DNA from: Paenactinomyces guangxiensis | GTDB lineage: Bacteria > Bacillota > Bacilli > Thermoactinomycetales > Thermoactinomycetaceae | Reading direction: 5' to 3' | DNA: 64,000 nt | Assembly (NCBI RefSeq): GCF_016055185.1 | Contig: NZ_JAECVR010000005.1 | Coordinates: 1-64,000 of the forward strand | In this document: positions 62,719 through 64,000 of the stretch, one piece after another | How the letters are laid out: every line of letters begins with the position of its first letter | Numbering within the stretch: position 1 is the first letter of the stretch | The notes under the pieces: generated by a model | The model's database searches: none | The model's input: only the letters and a program-made list of their open reading frames with translations | Told to the model about the DNA's origin: nothing | Made by a program: the position numbers and the translations under genes

Positions 62719-64000
62719 TCAGGAGCTGCGGGATATCCGTTTTTTCAGTTCTTCGATAGCCTGTTGCAATTGAGGGTCCTGTTTAATGATCCGGCTGATC
62801 TTCTCATGTGCGTGAATGACTGTGGTGTGATCGCGTCCGCCAAAGTCTTCTCCGATTTTGGGCAGTGAATAATCTGTGAGTTCCCGGCATAAATACATGG
62901 CAATCTGCCTTGGAAAAGCGACGGTTTTGGTACGCTTTTTACTTTTTAAATCATCGATACGCAAACGATAATAAGTGCTTACTTCCTGTTGGATATCCTG
63001 GATGCTGACCACTTTTGGGCGTGACTCGGGCATAATATCTTTCAATGCTTCAGCGGCCAGGTCAGGAGTAACCGGCTGATTCATCAAAGCAGAGTAGGCG
63101 ACAACACGAATCAATGCTCCCTCCAGCTCGCGGATATTGGTGTCGATGCGGTCCGCGATAAATGCCAGGACTTCACCAGGGACATCTAAATTGTCGGCAA
63201 TCGCTTTTTTGCGCAGAATCGCAATCCGCGTTTCTAAATCAGGCGGCTGTACATCTGTGATTAATCCCCATTCAAAGCGGGAGCGAAGCCGGTCTTCCAG
63301 TGTAGGAATCTCTTTGGGCGGCCGGTCACTGGAGATGATGATCTGTTTATTATCTTCGTGAAGTGCGTTAAAGGTGTGGAAAAACTCTTCCTGTGTCTGT
63401 TCTTTGCCGGCAAGAAACTGAATATCGTCAATTAACAGGATATCCACAGATCTGTACTTGTTCCGAAAATGAATCGTCTTGTTGTCACGGATGGAGTTGA
63501 TAAATTCGTTCGTAAACTTCTCTGAGGACAAGTAGACGACACGGCTGGATGGCGTATGCCCGAGTACGTAATGCCCAATCGCATGCATCAAGTGAGTTTT
63601 CCCCAGCCCTACTCCCCCGTAGATAAATAATGGATTATATGCCTTAGCGGGAGCTTCCGCTACTGCCAGTGAAGCTGCATGGGCAAAGCGGTTGCCTGAA
63701 CCGATCACGAATGTGTCAAATGTATAACGGGGATTGAGCTGTGTTTTTTGGGGGTCCATCTCTTCAGACTCTTCTTCAGCGGCTGTTGGAGGTCCGTTTG
63801 GCTTTTCCTGTTTCTCCGCTGTATGGCTGATGATTTTGATGTCGATAATAGATCCGGTCACTTCTTTTAATGTATCCCTGATTAAATCTGCATAGCGCGA
63901 TTCCAGCCACTCACGGGAAAAATCATTGGGTGCGGAGACGATCATTGTATCATCTTGAATATCAATGGCTTCTGTCGCTTTAAACCAGGTTTCAAAGCTG
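62719..64000 (-). CDS. dnaA: Chromosomal replication initiator DnaA (5' end outside window)
   Basis: The gene runs off the right edge; about the first 22 residues are missing. Domain I ends with '[20 protein letters not shown]'. The AAA+ domain has Walker A '[15 protein letters not shown]' and Walker B '[13 protein letters not shown]'. The C-terminal domain IV has the DnaA signature '[16 protein letters not shown]'. It binds the boxes in the downstream gap to start replication. Confidence 0.98.
   Translation of the reverse strand, partial: SFETWFKATEAIDIQDDTMIVSAPNDFSREWLESRYADLIRDTLKEVTGSIIDIKIISHTAEKQEKPNGPPTAAEEESEEMDPQKTQLNPRYTFDTFVIGSGNRFAHAASLAVAEAPAKAYNPLFIYGGVGLGKTHLMHAIGHYVLGHTPSSRVVYLSSEKFTNEFINSIRDNKTIHFRNKYRSVDILLIDDIQFLAGKEQTQEEFFHTFNALHEDNKQIIISSDRPPKEIPTLEDRLRSRFEWGLITDVQPPDLETRIAILRKKAIADNLDVPGEVLAFIADRIDTNIRELEGALIRVVAYSALMNQPVTPDLAAEALKDIMPESRPKVVSIQDIQQEVSTYYRLRIDDLKSKKRTKTVAFPRQIAMYLCRELTDYSLPKIGEDFGGRDHTTVIHAHEKISRIIKQDPQLQQAIEELKKRISRSS

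Overview
This window is chromosomal DNA from a Gram-positive, endospore-lineage member of the Bacillota (Bacilli). The evidence is the gene order at the right end, which on the minus strand reads dnaA-dnaN-yaaA-recF-remB-gyrB-gyrA, then yaaC, a secreted lipase, guaB, dacA, pdxS-pdxT and serS. This is the Bacillus subtilis origin region. Strong AGGAGG-type ribosome sites, frequent GTG/TTG starts, a T-box leader, a Zur box and a LiaFSR system fit the same group. Thermoactinomycetaceae is my best guess at family level; it is inference and would need a protein search. The replication origin lies at the right edge. Unlike B. subtilis, there is no rRNA operon between gyrA and yaaC.

Layout from left to right. 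0-5.6 kb: an RRNPP-like HTH/TPR regulator, three small unknown genes, and an amino-sugar locus (GntR regulator, AgaS-type isomerase, broken tagatose-bisphosphate aldolase) that ends in a small inverted-repeat element. 5.6-11.7 kb: a GlnK/GlnL-like two-component system and a zinc-uptake cluster (zur, znuB, znuC, znuA) with a Zur box. 11.8-20.9 kb: YhgE/Pip-like membrane protein with TetR regulator, tRNA-Arg, Nudix hydrolase, a secreted amidase with three CWB2 repeats, AsnO-type asparagine synthetase, and a His/Tyr/Met-rich small protein. 21-27.7 kb: an expanded lia cell-envelope stress locus (liaI, liaH, a second liaG-like gene, DUF4870-like gene, liaG, liaF, liaS, liaR), cut into sub-units by terminators.

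28-31.2 kb: a complete ECF vitamin/metal-type transporter (S, T, A1, A2). 31.3-34.2 kb: a three-copy NlpC/P60 secreted protein in which only the first copy keeps its catalytic Cys and His, plus small secreted or lipoprotein genes. 34.5-38 kb: the fructose operon (fruR-fruK-fruA) reading left. Divergent from it is an 895-residue secreted levanase with a sugar-binding domain inserted inside its catalytic propeller and a second copy at the C terminus. Together these form a levan-to-fructose-to-glycolysis module with CcpA-type sites.

41.4-46.8 kb is the accessory core. It holds a decayed class II lanthipeptide locus (lanM C-terminal remnant plus a frameshifted, translationally coupled MFS exporter), an HTH/TPR regulator with a duplicated 5' end, and a zinc-ribbon Nudix gene. 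The block is bracketed by an intact tRNA-Ser(UGA) with its terminator on the right and a degraded copy of the same tRNA and terminator on the left. This looks like the scar of an element or duplication at tRNA-Ser, and it is the most unusual part of the window.

46.9-64 kb is conserved housekeeping sequence ending in dnaA, which runs off the right edge. The dnaA-dnaN gap carries the oriC DnaA boxes and a probable unwinding site. A second tight DnaA-box cluster sits upstream of guaB.
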